A DNA stretch of 6,553 nt from Campylobacterales bacterium. GTDB taxonomy: Bacteria; Campylobacterota; Campylobacteria; Campylobacterales; QNZT01. The stretch is taken from assembly GCA_015489185.1 (NCBI GenBank), contig WGAE01000193.1, positions 1 to 6,553 of the forward strand, written 5' to 3'. The notes beneath the pieces are model-generated. The model saw nothing but the letters and a program-made list of their open reading frames with translations. It made no database searches and was not told the DNA's origin. The position numbers and the translations under genes are program-made. Each line of letters starts with the position of its first letter. The stretch's first letter is position 1. Of the stretch, positions 1 through 6,249 are shown piece after piece.

Positions 1-143
1 ATGTATGTCATATTTTTTTTACTTATAAATTTTTTTATTACTGAATGTAATCCCAGCTTCTGTACTCAAGATAAATTCTTCAAAAAAATTAAAGTCATGA
101 CGGTTCAAATCCCACTTTTTCCATTTTTTTACTTCCAATCACG

Positions 144-179
144 TTTTTTTCCCTTTTCACAAAGTTTTACAGCTATAAT
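144..179 (+). promoter_or_regulatory. Sigma-70 promoter of the phosphate permease, with phased T-tracts
   Basis: A perfect TATAAT lies at 174-179. There is no recognisable TTGACA 16-18 bases upstream. Instead, T-tracts begin at 144, 154 and 165, about one helical turn apart, with an earlier one at 124. Campylobacterota housekeeping promoters are known to lack a conserved -35 box and to carry periodic T-rich signals upstream of the -10. A start of transcription near 185-187 would leave a leader of about 20 bases before the GTG start. No phosphate-responsive operator was recognised. Confidence 0.6.
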
Positions 180-195
180 TATGATGATCTTTGCA

Positions 196-200
196 GGAGG
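196..200 (+). promoter_or_regulatory. Shine-Dalgarno site that fixes the GTG start at 208
   Basis: GGAGG (within AGGAGG, 195-200) is followed by 7 bases and then GTG at 208-210. The in-frame ATG at 232 is 31 bases away, too far to use this site, and the ATG at 181 lies upstream of it. Confidence 0.75.
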
Positions 201-207
201 CTTCTTC

Positions 208-1854
208 GTGGAAATACGAACACTAAAAAAAATGGAAAAGAAAGCGCAAAAGGCGAGTCGCGGGGATTTTATCAGAATCGGCATTGCACTGCTCTTTTTG
301 ACGGTTGTGCTCTTTTACAGCTTCTCAACTTCCGGAAATATCCCCAATAGTACCTTTCTGGCAATCGCCGCGCTTTTTGGCGCCTATATGGCAATGAATA
401 TCGGTGCGAACGATGTCGCCAACAATGTCGGACCCGCGGTAGGTTCTACGGCACTGACAATGGGCGGTGCAATCACAATCGCCGCGATTTTTGAAGCGTC
501 CGGAGCCTTTATCGCCGGTGGTGATGTCGTCAAGACGATCAAAAAGGGAATCATCGATATCTCCGCGTTCGGAAACCATACGGAAGTGTTCATCTGGGCA
601 ATGATGGCGGCACTTCTTGCGGCGGCACTCTGGCTCAATTTCGCAACCTGGTTCAAAGCGCCCGTCTCGACGACACACTCGATCGTCGGCGGTGTCATGG
701 GTGCGGGAATAGCGGCGGCAGGTTTTTCGATCGTTTCATGGGGCACGATGGGCAAAATCGTCGCATCGTGGATCATCTCTCCGCTACTCGGCGGACTCAT
801 CGCCGCCGCTTTTTTGTACGCGATCAAAAAGACGATCGTTTTTAAAGAGAACCGTGTCGTTGCCGCACAAAAGTGGGTACCGGTCTATGTCTCCGTCATG
901 AGCTGGGCGTTTGTTACCTACCTGGTACTCAAAGGCTTGAAAAAAGTCTGGGCACAGATTGTCGCGTTTGTCAACGAAAACATCGCCGCAATTCTTCCCG
1001 TCACCAAAAAACCGGACTTTTTCACCGCCGCAATCATCGGACTGATCGCGGCGATTATCGTCTTTTTCTTTGTCAAACGTGCGGTTGCGAAAAATGAAAA
1101 TATCGCCGACAACAGCCGTAAAAGTATCAATACCCTCTTTACGATTCCTCTCGTTTTCGCCGCGGCACTGCTCAGTTTTGCCCACGGTGCGAACGACGTC
1201 GCCAATGCGGTCGGACCGCTTGCGGCGATTAGTGATGCGGTAACCAGCGGCGGTATCTCCGCCAAAGCGGGTATTCCGTTCTGGGTCATGGCGGTCGGGG
1301 GGCTTGGTATCTCGCTGGGACTGGCACTCTACGGTCCCAAACTGATCAAAACCGTCGGTTCGGAAATCACCGAACTTGATCAGATGCGCGCTTTTTCGAT
1401 CGCGATCGCGGCGGCGATTACCGTCATTATCGCATCGCAGCTGGGACTTCCCGTCAGTTCGACACACATTGCCGTAGGCGGGGTCTTTGGGGTCGGCTTT
1501 TTACGCGAATGGCTCGATACGGGTGACGAAGAGCAGATCGTCGCGCAAAAAGAGGCGTTGATCGCCGAAGAAGAGCGTACCCTTCAGGCACACAAACAGG
1601 CACTGCAAAAGCTGGAAAATCAACCGGAAAAAAAGAAGAGCGACTATATCCAAATCGTAGAGCTTTACAAAATGATCGAAACCCTCGAAGAGAAGATCAA
1701 ACGCGATAAAAAACAGCTCAAAAGCGCCCTCAAAACCAAATATGTCAAACGTGATGCCGTCAAAAAAATTGTCGCGGCGTGGATCATCACCGTTCCCGCA
1801 GCGGCGATTATTGCAGGTCTGCTCTTTTACATGATCAAAGGGATGGCGCTTTAA
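208..1854 (+). CDS. pit: PiT-family inorganic phosphate permease
   Basis: Low-affinity inner-membrane phosphate transporter (PHO-4/PiT family), about 548 residues from GTG 208. Both copies of the family signature are present: GANDVANNVGP at about residues 66-76 and GANDVANAVGP at about 327-337. Each is followed by the paired re-entrant motif, PVSTTH at 152-157 and PVSSTH at 415-420, showing the inverted two-half architecture. Bacterial PiT proteins usually co-transport a metal-phosphate complex with protons; that mechanism is inferred from the family. A basic N-terminus precedes the first membrane segment (about 20-40). After the second half comes a long charged Glu/Lys/Gln-rich, coiled-coil-like segment (about 432-518), then one last membrane helix (about 520-545). 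This makes the protein longer than the roughly 500-residue E. coli Pit. No pit accessory gene such as a PhoU-like one is visible. The gene ends tail to tail with the carbonic anhydrase. Confidence 0.93.
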   Translation: MEIRTLKKMEKKAQKASRGDFIRIGIALLFLTVVLFYSFSTSGNIPNSTFLAIAALFGAYMAMNIGANDVANNVGPAVGSTALTMGGAITIAAIFEASGAFIAGGDVVKTIKKGIIDISAFGNHTEVFIWAMMAALLAAALWLNFATWFKAPVSTTHSIVGGVMGAGIAAAGFSIVSWGTMGKIVASWIISPLLGGLIAAAFLYAIKKTIVFKENRVVAAQKWVPVYVSVMSWAFVTYLVLKGLKKVWAQIVAFVNENIAAILPVTKKPDFFTAAIIGLIAAIIVFFFVKRAVAKNENIADNSRKSINTLFTIPLVFAAALLSFAHGANDVANAVGPLAAISDAVTSGGISAKAGIPFWVMAVGGLGISLGLALYGPKLIKTVGSEITELDQMRAFSIAIAAAITVIIASQLGLPVSSTHIAVGGVFGVGFLREWLDTGDEEQIVAQKEALIAEEERTLQAHKQALQKLENQPEKKKSDYIQIVELYKMIETLEEKIKRDKKQLKSALKTKYVKRDAVKKIVAAWIITVPAAAIIAGLLFYMIKGMAL

Positions 1855-2516
1855 GCCTTCCCTTCTTCCTCTTCTGAAGCATTAAGCGGTAAAAACTCCT
1901 GCGAATGGCTGTCGTAGTAACGGATTTCACCGCTGGCGATATCGTAGTGCCAGGCGTTTAAAAAGAGTTCACCCGCTTCAACACGTTCTTTGACCGCCGG
2001 ATAGGTCAGCAGATTTTCAATCTGCAACACGGCGGAAATCTTCTCCGTCGCCTCCAGTTTATCTTCTTCGGTGAAATTTTTCGTCATATGTGTCGTCACA
2101 AACTGTTTTGCGCCCTCTCCCAGTTCCAGCCACTTTTTGACATGAATCAGGTGTGGATTATCCAATTTTTCGGTTTTGTAAAGCGAGGCAATCGCACCGC
2201 ACTGCGAATGCCCGCAGACGATGATATCTTCCACCTTGAGCACACTCACCGCATATTCTATTGCCGCGGCGGTCGCATGAAATTCGACATCCGGTTTGTA
2301 GGGCGGAACGAAATTGCCGATATTGCGCATTACAAAGAGATCCCCCGGTCCCGTCGCGGTGATCAGATTGGGGATGACACGTGAATCGCAACAGCCGATG
2401 AAAAGGATCTTCGGACTCTGTCCCTCTTTCGCCAGGGCGACGAACTTGTGTTCATACTCTTTATATTTATCTTTGCGAAACTGTTCACTGCCGGCAATGA
2501 CATCATGAATATTCAC
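1851..2516 (-). CDS. Beta-class carbonic anhydrase
   Basis: Zinc enzyme interconverting CO2 and bicarbonate, 221 residues, with no signal peptide, so probably cytoplasmic. The beta-class active site is complete: C42-C-D44-S-R46 supplies the first zinc ligand and the Asp/Arg dyad, and CGHSQCGA supplies His103 and Cys106. Position 43 is Cys where Ser is more usual (CSDSRV). GDLFVMRNIGN (58-68) is the conserved segment following the first ligand. The C-terminus is Glu-rich. The start is GTG at 2516, fixed by AAGGAG six bases upstream. It follows rpoN by 22 bases and is the last gene of the minus-strand block. In an autotroph it could supply the CO2 or bicarbonate form needed by reductive-TCA carboxylases, but that role is inference. 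Its stop overlaps the permease stop. Confidence 0.93.
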   Translation of the reverse strand: MNIHDVIAGSEQFRKDKYKEYEHKFVALAKEGQSPKILFIGCCDSRVIPNLITATGPGDLFVMRNIGNFVPPYKPDVEFHATAAAIEYAVSVLKVEDIIVCGHSQCGAIASLYKTEKLDNPHLIHVKKWLELGEGAKQFVTTHMTKNFTEEDKLEATEKISAVLQIENLLTYPAVKERVEAGELFLNAWHYDIASGEIRYYDSHSQEFLPLNASEEEEGKA

Positions 2517-2522
2517 GTTATG

Positions 2523-2528
2523 CTCCTT
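2523..2528 (-). promoter_or_regulatory. Shine-Dalgarno site for the carbonic anhydrase GTG start
   Basis: AAGGAG on the minus strand sits 6 bases before the GTG at 2516-2514. It lies entirely in the 22-base gap after the rpoN stop, so this gene can be translated independently of rpoN. Confidence 0.7.
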
Positions 2529-2538
2529 GTTAAAAATC

Positions 2539-3816
2539 TTATGAAATTTCGAGTTTATAAAGTTTTTTGCGCTCCGACGAACTGGCGATATTCGCCTGCA
2601 TACGGTATTTGGTCACCGTACGCCGTCCGATTCGGATCCCGAAGCGCTCCTCCACTTTTTCCATGATCTTGTTGTCGCTGAGCGGCTTTTTGCGATCTTC
2701 GTTTTTGATTACCTCTTTGATAAACTCCTTGATTTCGGCGTTTGAGGTTTCCCCATCCTCGCCAAGTCCGGTGGAGAAGAAACTCTTGATCGGGAAAATC
2801 CCGCGATCACAGGAGATATATTTGTTCGCGATTGCTCTGGAGATCGTTGAGTGATGATGCCCAAGCTCCTGCGCAAGATCATCGAGTTTCATAGGCTTGA
2901 TCGCCCCGCCAGTAAAAAAGTCGTACTGATAATCGACGATCGTCAAAGCGATCTTCATGAGCGTACCTTTGCGCATCTCCAGCGCATCGACCATCGATTT
3001 GGCGTTTTTGATCTTCTCCCTGACAAATTTGAACTTTGTATCCGCATCGCCCAGGTCAAAATCGATCACCGGATAGTACGACTCGTTCAGACGTACTTTC
3101 AGCTGACCGTTGATATTTTCGATGAAGATATCGGGAATGATTTGCACCTCTTCCTGCTGATACTCGATCGCCGGAGGTGTATGGAACTTGCGGATAATCC
3201 GCACCGCCTCTTTGAATTTCGGATGTTTTTGATACTTTTCGATATTTTCGAAATCTTCGATGATCTGCTTCGCACAGCGATAGACTTCGTCATCATCGGG
3301 AGCGTAATCGTCAAGCTGAAACAGAAACGATTCCAGCAGATCGGTCGCCCCCACGCCCGCAGGCTCGAGATAGCGAAACTTTTTGCGTACCTGCTCGACA
3401 TCTTCGACCGATTCGCCGATCTGTTTTGCAAATTTTTCGATATCGACATCAAAATAGCCGTTGGGATTGATATGGTCGATAATCGCATGCGCGATACGCT
3501 GCGATTTTTGTGTCAGAAAAAGCGGCGGTGCGATCTGTTTACGCAGTACATCGTAAAACGATTCGCCCTTGCTGTGCATCGCTTCGATCTCGTCGGTCAC
3601 CGCGTTTTTACGGTATGCTTCGCGATCTTTTTTCGGTTTTGACAAAGCGCGTACTTCATTGCCCGGCAACACTTCCACAAACGGATTCTCTTTGGCAAGA
3701 TCGTCTAGTATCTCCTTGAGTGCGGAAATATCCGCCTGCAAAACGGGCAGCCACTGCCGCATCGTCTGAGAAAGTTTCTGTTTGACAGCAACGTTTTGAC
3801 GCAGCTTCATCTTCAT
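2539..3816 (-). CDS. rpoN: RNA polymerase sigma-54 factor RpoN
   Basis: Alternative sigma factor that recognises -24/-12 promoters and needs AAA+ activators. In Campylobacterota it is known chiefly for flagellar hook and filament genes. The 425-residue length matches the shorter family members of this phylum. Region I (about 1-50) is Gln/Leu-rich with the typical ending ENPFVEV. The acidic region II is short. The core-binding region follows. A helix-turn-helix lies at about 311-333, ending STISRAIANKY. The RpoN box is GRRTVTKYRM at 397-406, against the consensus ARRTVAKYRE, so the DNA-contacting core RRTV-KYR is intact. The ATG at 3816 overlaps the lptB stop in ATGA, and AGGA nine bases upstream supports it; a second ATG at 3810 is less well placed. 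Confidence 0.96.
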   Translation of the reverse strand: MKMKLRQNVAVKQKLSQTMRQWLPVLQADISALKEILDDLAKENPFVEVLPGNEVRALSKPKKDREAYRKNAVTDEIEAMHSKGESFYDVLRKQIAPPLFLTQKSQRIAHAIIDHINPNGYFDVDIEKFAKQIGESVEDVEQVRKKFRYLEPAGVGATDLLESFLFQLDDYAPDDDEVYRCAKQIIEDFENIEKYQKHPKFKEAVRIIRKFHTPPAIEYQQEEVQIIPDIFIENINGQLKVRLNESYYPVIDFDLGDADTKFKFVREKIKNAKSMVDALEMRKGTLMKIALTIVDYQYDFFTGGAIKPMKLDDLAQELGHHHSTISRAIANKYISCDRGIFPIKSFFSTGLGEDGETSNAEIKEFIKEVIKNEDRKKPLSDNKIMEKVEERFGIRIGRRTVTKYRMQANIASSSERKKLYKLEIS

Positions 3817-4538
3817 ATTTTGAAATCCTCTCCCAGATAATATTTTCGTACCAGTCCGTTTGCCGCAATCTCTTCAGATGTCCCGTACGCCAGCAGTTCT
3901 CCGCCCTTGATCACATAGGCGCGATCACAGATCGAAAGTGTTTCGCGTACGTTGTGATCGGTGATGAGAACCCCGATACCGAGCCTTTTGAGATCTTCGA
4001 TGATCGACTGAATATCGTTGACGGCAATCGGATCGACCCCCGCAAACGGTTCATCCAGCAGCAAAAAATTGGGTTCAATCGCCAGTGAACGGGCAATTTC
4101 ACAACGTCTGCGCTCCCCGCCGCTAAGCGACAACCCGATACGATCCCGGATATCTCCGATATTGAAAATCTCCAGCAGCCGCTCGACGCGTCTGTTTTGC
4201 TCATAGGTATCCGGCGTCGCCACCTCCGCCGCGAGACGAATATTCTCCTCCACCGTCAAATCTTTAAAAATACTCGACTCCTGCGGCAGATAGCCGATCC
4301 CCTTTTGGGCACGTACATGAAGCGGTGAACGGGTGACGTCGTGTTCATCCAGAAAAACTTTCCCGTCGGTAGGCGGTACGAGACCGCATATCATGTAAAA
4401 GGTTGTCGTTTTTCCCGCACCGTTGGGTCCCAGCAGACCGACCACCTCTCCACTGTGCACGGCAATGGAGAAATCTTTGATGATCCGGTTCTTTTTAATC
4501 GTCTTGGAAAGGTGTTCCGCCCGTAACGTGTGACTCAT
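3813..4538 (-). CDS. lptB: LPS export ABC transporter ATP-binding protein LptB
   Basis: Cytoplasmic ATPase that drives extraction of lipopolysaccharide from the inner membrane with LptF, LptG and LptC. At 241 residues it has the family's usual length. Visible motifs are Walker A GPNGAGKTT (37-45), Q-loop GIGYLPQESSIF with Gln86, ABC signature LSGGERRR (138-145), Walker B FLLLDEP (158-164) with catalytic Glu163, and the H-loop His195 in ITDHN. The context SLSGGERRR-EIARSLA and DEPFAGVDPIAV is typical of LptB rather than of amino-acid or lipid exporters. The ATG at 4538 overlaps the tsaE stop as ATGA, with AGGA seven bases upstream. The lptB-rpoN pairing is found across Proteobacteria. The usual lptC and lptA upstream neighbours are missing here. 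Confidence 0.95.
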   Translation of the reverse strand: MSHTLRAEHLSKTIKKNRIIKDFSIAVHSGEVVGLLGPNGAGKTTTFYMICGLVPPTDGKVFLDEHDVTRSPLHVRAQKGIGYLPQESSIFKDLTVEENIRLAAEVATPDTYEQNRRVERLLEIFNIGDIRDRIGLSLSGGERRRCEIARSLAIEPNFLLLDEPFAGVDPIAVNDIQSIIEDLKRLGIGVLITDHNVRETLSICDRAYVIKGGELLAYGTSEEIAANGLVRKYYLGEDFKI

Positions 4539-4936
4539 CCGACTATCCTGTATGCGCGTTTTTCTCCCGCGGGAGTGATCTCTACGGTGATATACGTCAT
4601 CCCGTACGCCTTGAGTATCTCTTCCAGTTTTTCATCCGCCCACTCGATAAAATGCCACCCCTCCTCTTCGAGGTTTTCGAGTAAGCCGCTTTCGATGAAC
4701 TTCTCCGTCCCTTCGTTGTAAATATCGTAGTGCCAGACACGATCGCCGTACCGGTGCATGATCGAAAAGGTCGGCGATGTCGCCTCCTCGCCGATGCCAA
4801 GCGAGGAAACGAAGGCTTTGACCAGTGTCGTTTTCCCGGCGGCGAGGTTGCCCCGAAGCAGCACAATCCCGCCGTTTGGCACTTTTTCCTTAATTTTTTC
4901 AACTACTTCTTGAATTGAATCGATTGATTTTATCAT
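4535..4936 (-). CDS. tsaE: tRNA t6A37 biosynthesis ATPase TsaE
   Basis: P-loop ATPase that works with TsaB and TsaD to place threonylcarbamoyl on A37 of ANN-decoding tRNAs, in the cytoplasm. The 133-residue length is normal. Seen motifs are Walker A GNLAAGKT (29-36), the family-specific TSPTFSIMHRY (53-63), HYDIY (69-73) and the Walker B-like FIEWADE (96-102), where many homologues have IEWPE. The ATG at 4936 follows the trpD stop by only 3 bases and has no clear Shine-Dalgarno sequence, so translation probably depends on ribosomes finishing trpD. It overlaps lptB by 4 bases. An older name for this family is YjeE. Confidence 0.94.
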   Translation of the reverse strand: MIKSIDSIQEVVEKIKEKVPNGGIVLLRGNLAAGKTTLVKAFVSSLGIGEEATSPTFSIMHRYGDRVWHYDIYNEGTEKFIESGLLENLEEEGWHFIEWADEKLEEILKAYGMTYITVEITPAGEKRAYRIVG

Positions 4937-4939
4937 AAT

Positions 4940-5917
4940 TTACAAAGAATTGGAAGTTTTTACGATTTTTTTCAGATGATTTAATGCAAGCCCCGAATCT
5001 ATCGCCTCTTGCGCCATCTCGATCCCTTCCTGAAAATCGCGCGCTTTCGCATCCACAACAAACGCGGCGGCGGCATTCAGCAGAACGATATCGCGTTTTG
5101 GACCCTTTTCACCCTCGAAAATCTTATACGTAATTTGTGCGTTTTCACGCGCGTCGCCGCCCCGGATCGCGTCGACGGGAGCAAGCTTGAAGCCGTAAGC
5201 TTGCGGATCGATCACAAACTCCTTGACTTCTTCGTTTTGAAGCTGCGTCGCGTAAGTCAAGTCACTGATGCTGATCTCATCCATCCCGTCTTTGCTGCTG
5301 ACGGCTATCGCGTTTTTTGTATCCAAAATCGAGAGGGCTGTTACGATTCGACCCAAAAAAGCTTCGCTGAAAACACCGATCAGATATTTTCTGCTGCCGG
5401 CAGGGTTGGTAAGCGGTCCGAGGATGTTGAAAATCGTACGGTGATCGAGACTCTTTCGTATGGGCATAATATGCTTCATCGCCGGATGGTGGTTGATCGC
5501 AAACATAAAGGTAAAACCGGTCTCTTCAAGCATTTTGACCTGCTGCTTTGGGGTAAGATTCAGATTGATTCCCAGCGCTTCGAGCATATCCGCCGAACCG
5601 GACTTGCTGGTAACGGCACGGTTGCCGTGTTTGGCGACATACGATCCCGTCGACGCCAGTAACAGCGCAACCGTCGAGGAGATATTGAAACTCCCGCTCT
5701 TATCCCCTCCCGTTCCGACAATATCGATCAACTTCTCCCGAAGCGTTTCGGGAACATCGAGCTTGATCGAGTGGGCGCGCATCACCTCCACCGCCGCGGC
5801 GATCTCCTCCGGTGTCTCGCCTCTTTCGTACAATGTAACCAGATACGCTTTCGCCTCCTCCGGCGCCATCTCACCGCGAAACATCTGCTCAAACTTTGCT
5901 TTCGCCTCTTCGTACAT
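4940..5917 (-). CDS. trpD: Anthranilate phosphoribosyltransferase TrpD
   Basis: Second committed step of tryptophan synthesis: anthranilate plus PRPP gives N-(5'-phosphoribosyl)anthranilate and pyrophosphate. About 325 residues, close to the usual 330-345 for a stand-alone enzyme. Seen motifs are the PRPP loop GTGGD (68-72) followed by NISS (78-81), KHGNR (96-100), SGSAD (106-110), the anthranilate-side helix with Arg154, and the metal-binding DGMDE (210-214). There is no fused glutamine amidotransferase domain, unlike the TrpG-TrpD fusions of enterics and some Campylobacter. Two starts compete: GTG at 5920 and ATG at 5917. AAGGAG at 5923-5928 is only 2 bases from the GTG but 5 from the ATG, so I chose the ATG; its A overlaps the S4 gene stop in TGATG. 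No other trp gene is in the window. Confidence 0.95.
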   Translation of the reverse strand: MYEEAKAKFEQMFRGEMAPEEAKAYLVTLYERGETPEEIAAAVEVMRAHSIKLDVPETLREKLIDIVGTGGDKSGSFNISSTVALLLASTGSYVAKHGNRAVTSKSGSADMLEALGINLNLTPKQQVKMLEETGFTFMFAINHHPAMKHIMPIRKSLDHRTIFNILGPLTNPAGSRKYLIGVFSEAFLGRIVTALSILDTKNAIAVSSKDGMDEISISDLTYATQLQNEEVKEFVIDPQAYGFKLAPVDAIRGGDARENAQITYKIFEGEKGPKRDIVLLNAAAAFVVDAKARDFQEGIEMAQEAIDSGLALNHLKKIVKTSNSL

Positions 5918-6162
5918 CACAACTCCTTTACATATTCCTCTTTTTTGCTTTTGGGGATCGATTTGGTTACGGGGATCTGCAACACTTCATACCGCACCGT
6001 CCGATCCAGGTAAGCGATCTCGATAATATCCCCCACCTTCACATCTTTGGAGGGTTTGGCAACTTTGCCGTTGACCGAAACGACACCCGATTTACACATA
6101 TCTTCCGAAATCGCCCTGCGCTTGGTGATATTGACACTGTTCATGAACTTATCCACACGCAT
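5917..6162 (-). CDS. Small S4-domain RNA-binding protein (RqcP/Hsp15-like)
   Basis: An 81-residue protein that is almost entirely an S4 RNA-binding fold. It opens with MRVDKF, has TKRRAISEDM (13-22), the core SGVVSVNGKVAKPS (25-38) and DVKVGD (40-45), and ends in a Lys-rich tail. The family includes Hsp15 (binds free 50S with stalled peptidyl-tRNA) and RqcP (partner of RqcH in C-terminal alanine tailing on obstructed ribosomes). I infer a role in rescue of stalled 50S subunits but cannot choose between the two from sequence. A GTG at 6177 would add five residues (MKRRN) but has no ribosome binding site. The ATG at 6162 has AAAAGG six bases upstream and gives the family's standard N-terminus. 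It is the first gene of the minus-strand operon. Confidence 0.85.
   Translation of the reverse strand: MRVDKFMNSVNITKRRAISEDMCKSGVVSVNGKVAKPSKDVKVGDIIEIAYLDRTVRYEVLQIPVTKSIPKSKKEEYVKEL
5923..5928 (-). promoter_or_regulatory. Shine-Dalgarno site that selects the trpD ATG over the GTG
   Basis: AAGGAG on the minus strand lies inside the last codons of the S4-domain gene. Its spacing is 5 bases to the ATG at 5917 and 2 bases to the GTG at 5920, favouring the ATG. Use of the GTG would add a single Met. Confidence 0.6.
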
Positions 6163-6168
6163 ATTACG

Positions 6169-6174
6169 CCTTTT
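6169..6174 (-). promoter_or_regulatory. Shine-Dalgarno site for the S4-domain gene
   Basis: AAAAGG on the minus strand, 6 bases before the ATG at 6162. The upstream GTG at 6177 lies just before this site and has only AAAAG directly abutting it, so the ATG is the better start. Confidence 0.55.
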
Positions 6175-6177
6175 CAC

Positions 6178-6249
6178 CTTTTAATTATTGAATTTTCTGA
6201 AAAACTGTTGATTGAACGAAAGCTTTATCATTTGCGTATCCAAACCGAA
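6178..6249. repeat. Degenerate direct repeat, copy 1 (copy 2 at 6388-6440)
   Basis: Copy 1 contains TTCTGAAAAA-CTGTT (from 6195) and CAAACCGAA (6241-6249). Copy 2 at 6388-6440 contains TTCTGAAAAA-TG-CTGTT (from 6405) and CAAACCGAA (6432-6440) in the same order and orientation, with about 19 fewer bases between the two blocks. Looser similarity continues to the left of both TTCTG blocks. This suggests an old duplication of the DNA just upstream of the S4 gene. Confidence 0.5.

Larger units (their letters stand above)
1..207. other. AT-rich upstream region of the phosphate permease
   Basis: No gene is supported here. The frame of the downstream permease stays open to position 1, but the predicted residues are low-complexity Phe/Ile/Lys-rich, the base composition is far more AT-rich than the coding DNA, and no Shine-Dalgarno sequence precedes the ATGs at 1 or 181. 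The stretch contains many T-runs (13-20, 30-36, 116-120, 124-130, 144-150, 154-157, 165-168), a TATAAT at 174-179 and the ribosome binding site at 196-200. I read it as promoter plus a short leader. Confidence 0.7.
1851..6162 (-). other. Six-gene operon: S4 protein, trpD, tsaE, lptB, rpoN, carbonic anhydrase
   Basis: All six genes share a strand. The junctions in order are a 1-base TGATG overlap (S4/trpD), a 3-base gap (trpD/tsaE), ATGA overlaps (tsaE/lptB and lptB/rpoN) and a 22-base gap (rpoN/carbonic anhydrase). No intrinsic terminator was found at any junction. I infer a single transcript starting upstream of 6162. The S4, tsaE, lptB and rpoN order is recalled from Campylobacter; trpD and the carbonic anhydrase are the parts I would expect to vary between genera. 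Confidence 0.75.

Noticed and set aside
5..26. TGTCATA resembling a half Pho box
   Set aside because: No second half-site follows at an 11-base spacing, and the regulator of this phylum recognises a different sequence.
102..115. GGTTCAAATCCCAC, which looks like a tRNA T-arm
   Set aside because: The flanking stem does not pair (only about three of five positions), and no anticodon arm, D-arm or acceptor stem can be built from the upstream bases. A tRNA remnant cannot be excluded but is not supported.
1..207. Extension of the permease frame back to an ATG at position 1
   Set aside because: Low-complexity residues, AT-rich composition, no ribosome binding site, and it would run through the TATAAT and the clear GGAGG site for GTG 208.
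784..1467. Long minus-strand open frame opposite the permease
   Set aside because: It is a shadow of the permease, whose motifs and membrane pattern are intact; its product is an Arg/Asp-rich sequence without homology signals.
2546..2559. TATAAA/CATAAGAT on the minus strand at the end of rpoN as an internal promoter for the carbonic anhydrase
   Set aside because: The match to the -10 consensus is weak and lies in AT-rich coding sequence; nothing else supports a start there.
2851..3642. Long plus-strand open frame of 263 codons opposite rpoN
   Set aside because: It is antisense to a clearly functional rpoN, has no ribosome binding site or recognisable family, and reflects codon bias on the other strand.
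5917..6177. GTG at 6177 as the start of the S4-domain gene
   Set aside because: It has no suitably spaced ribosome binding site, and the ATG at 6162 gives the family's standard MR-DKF N-terminus with a site six bases upstream.
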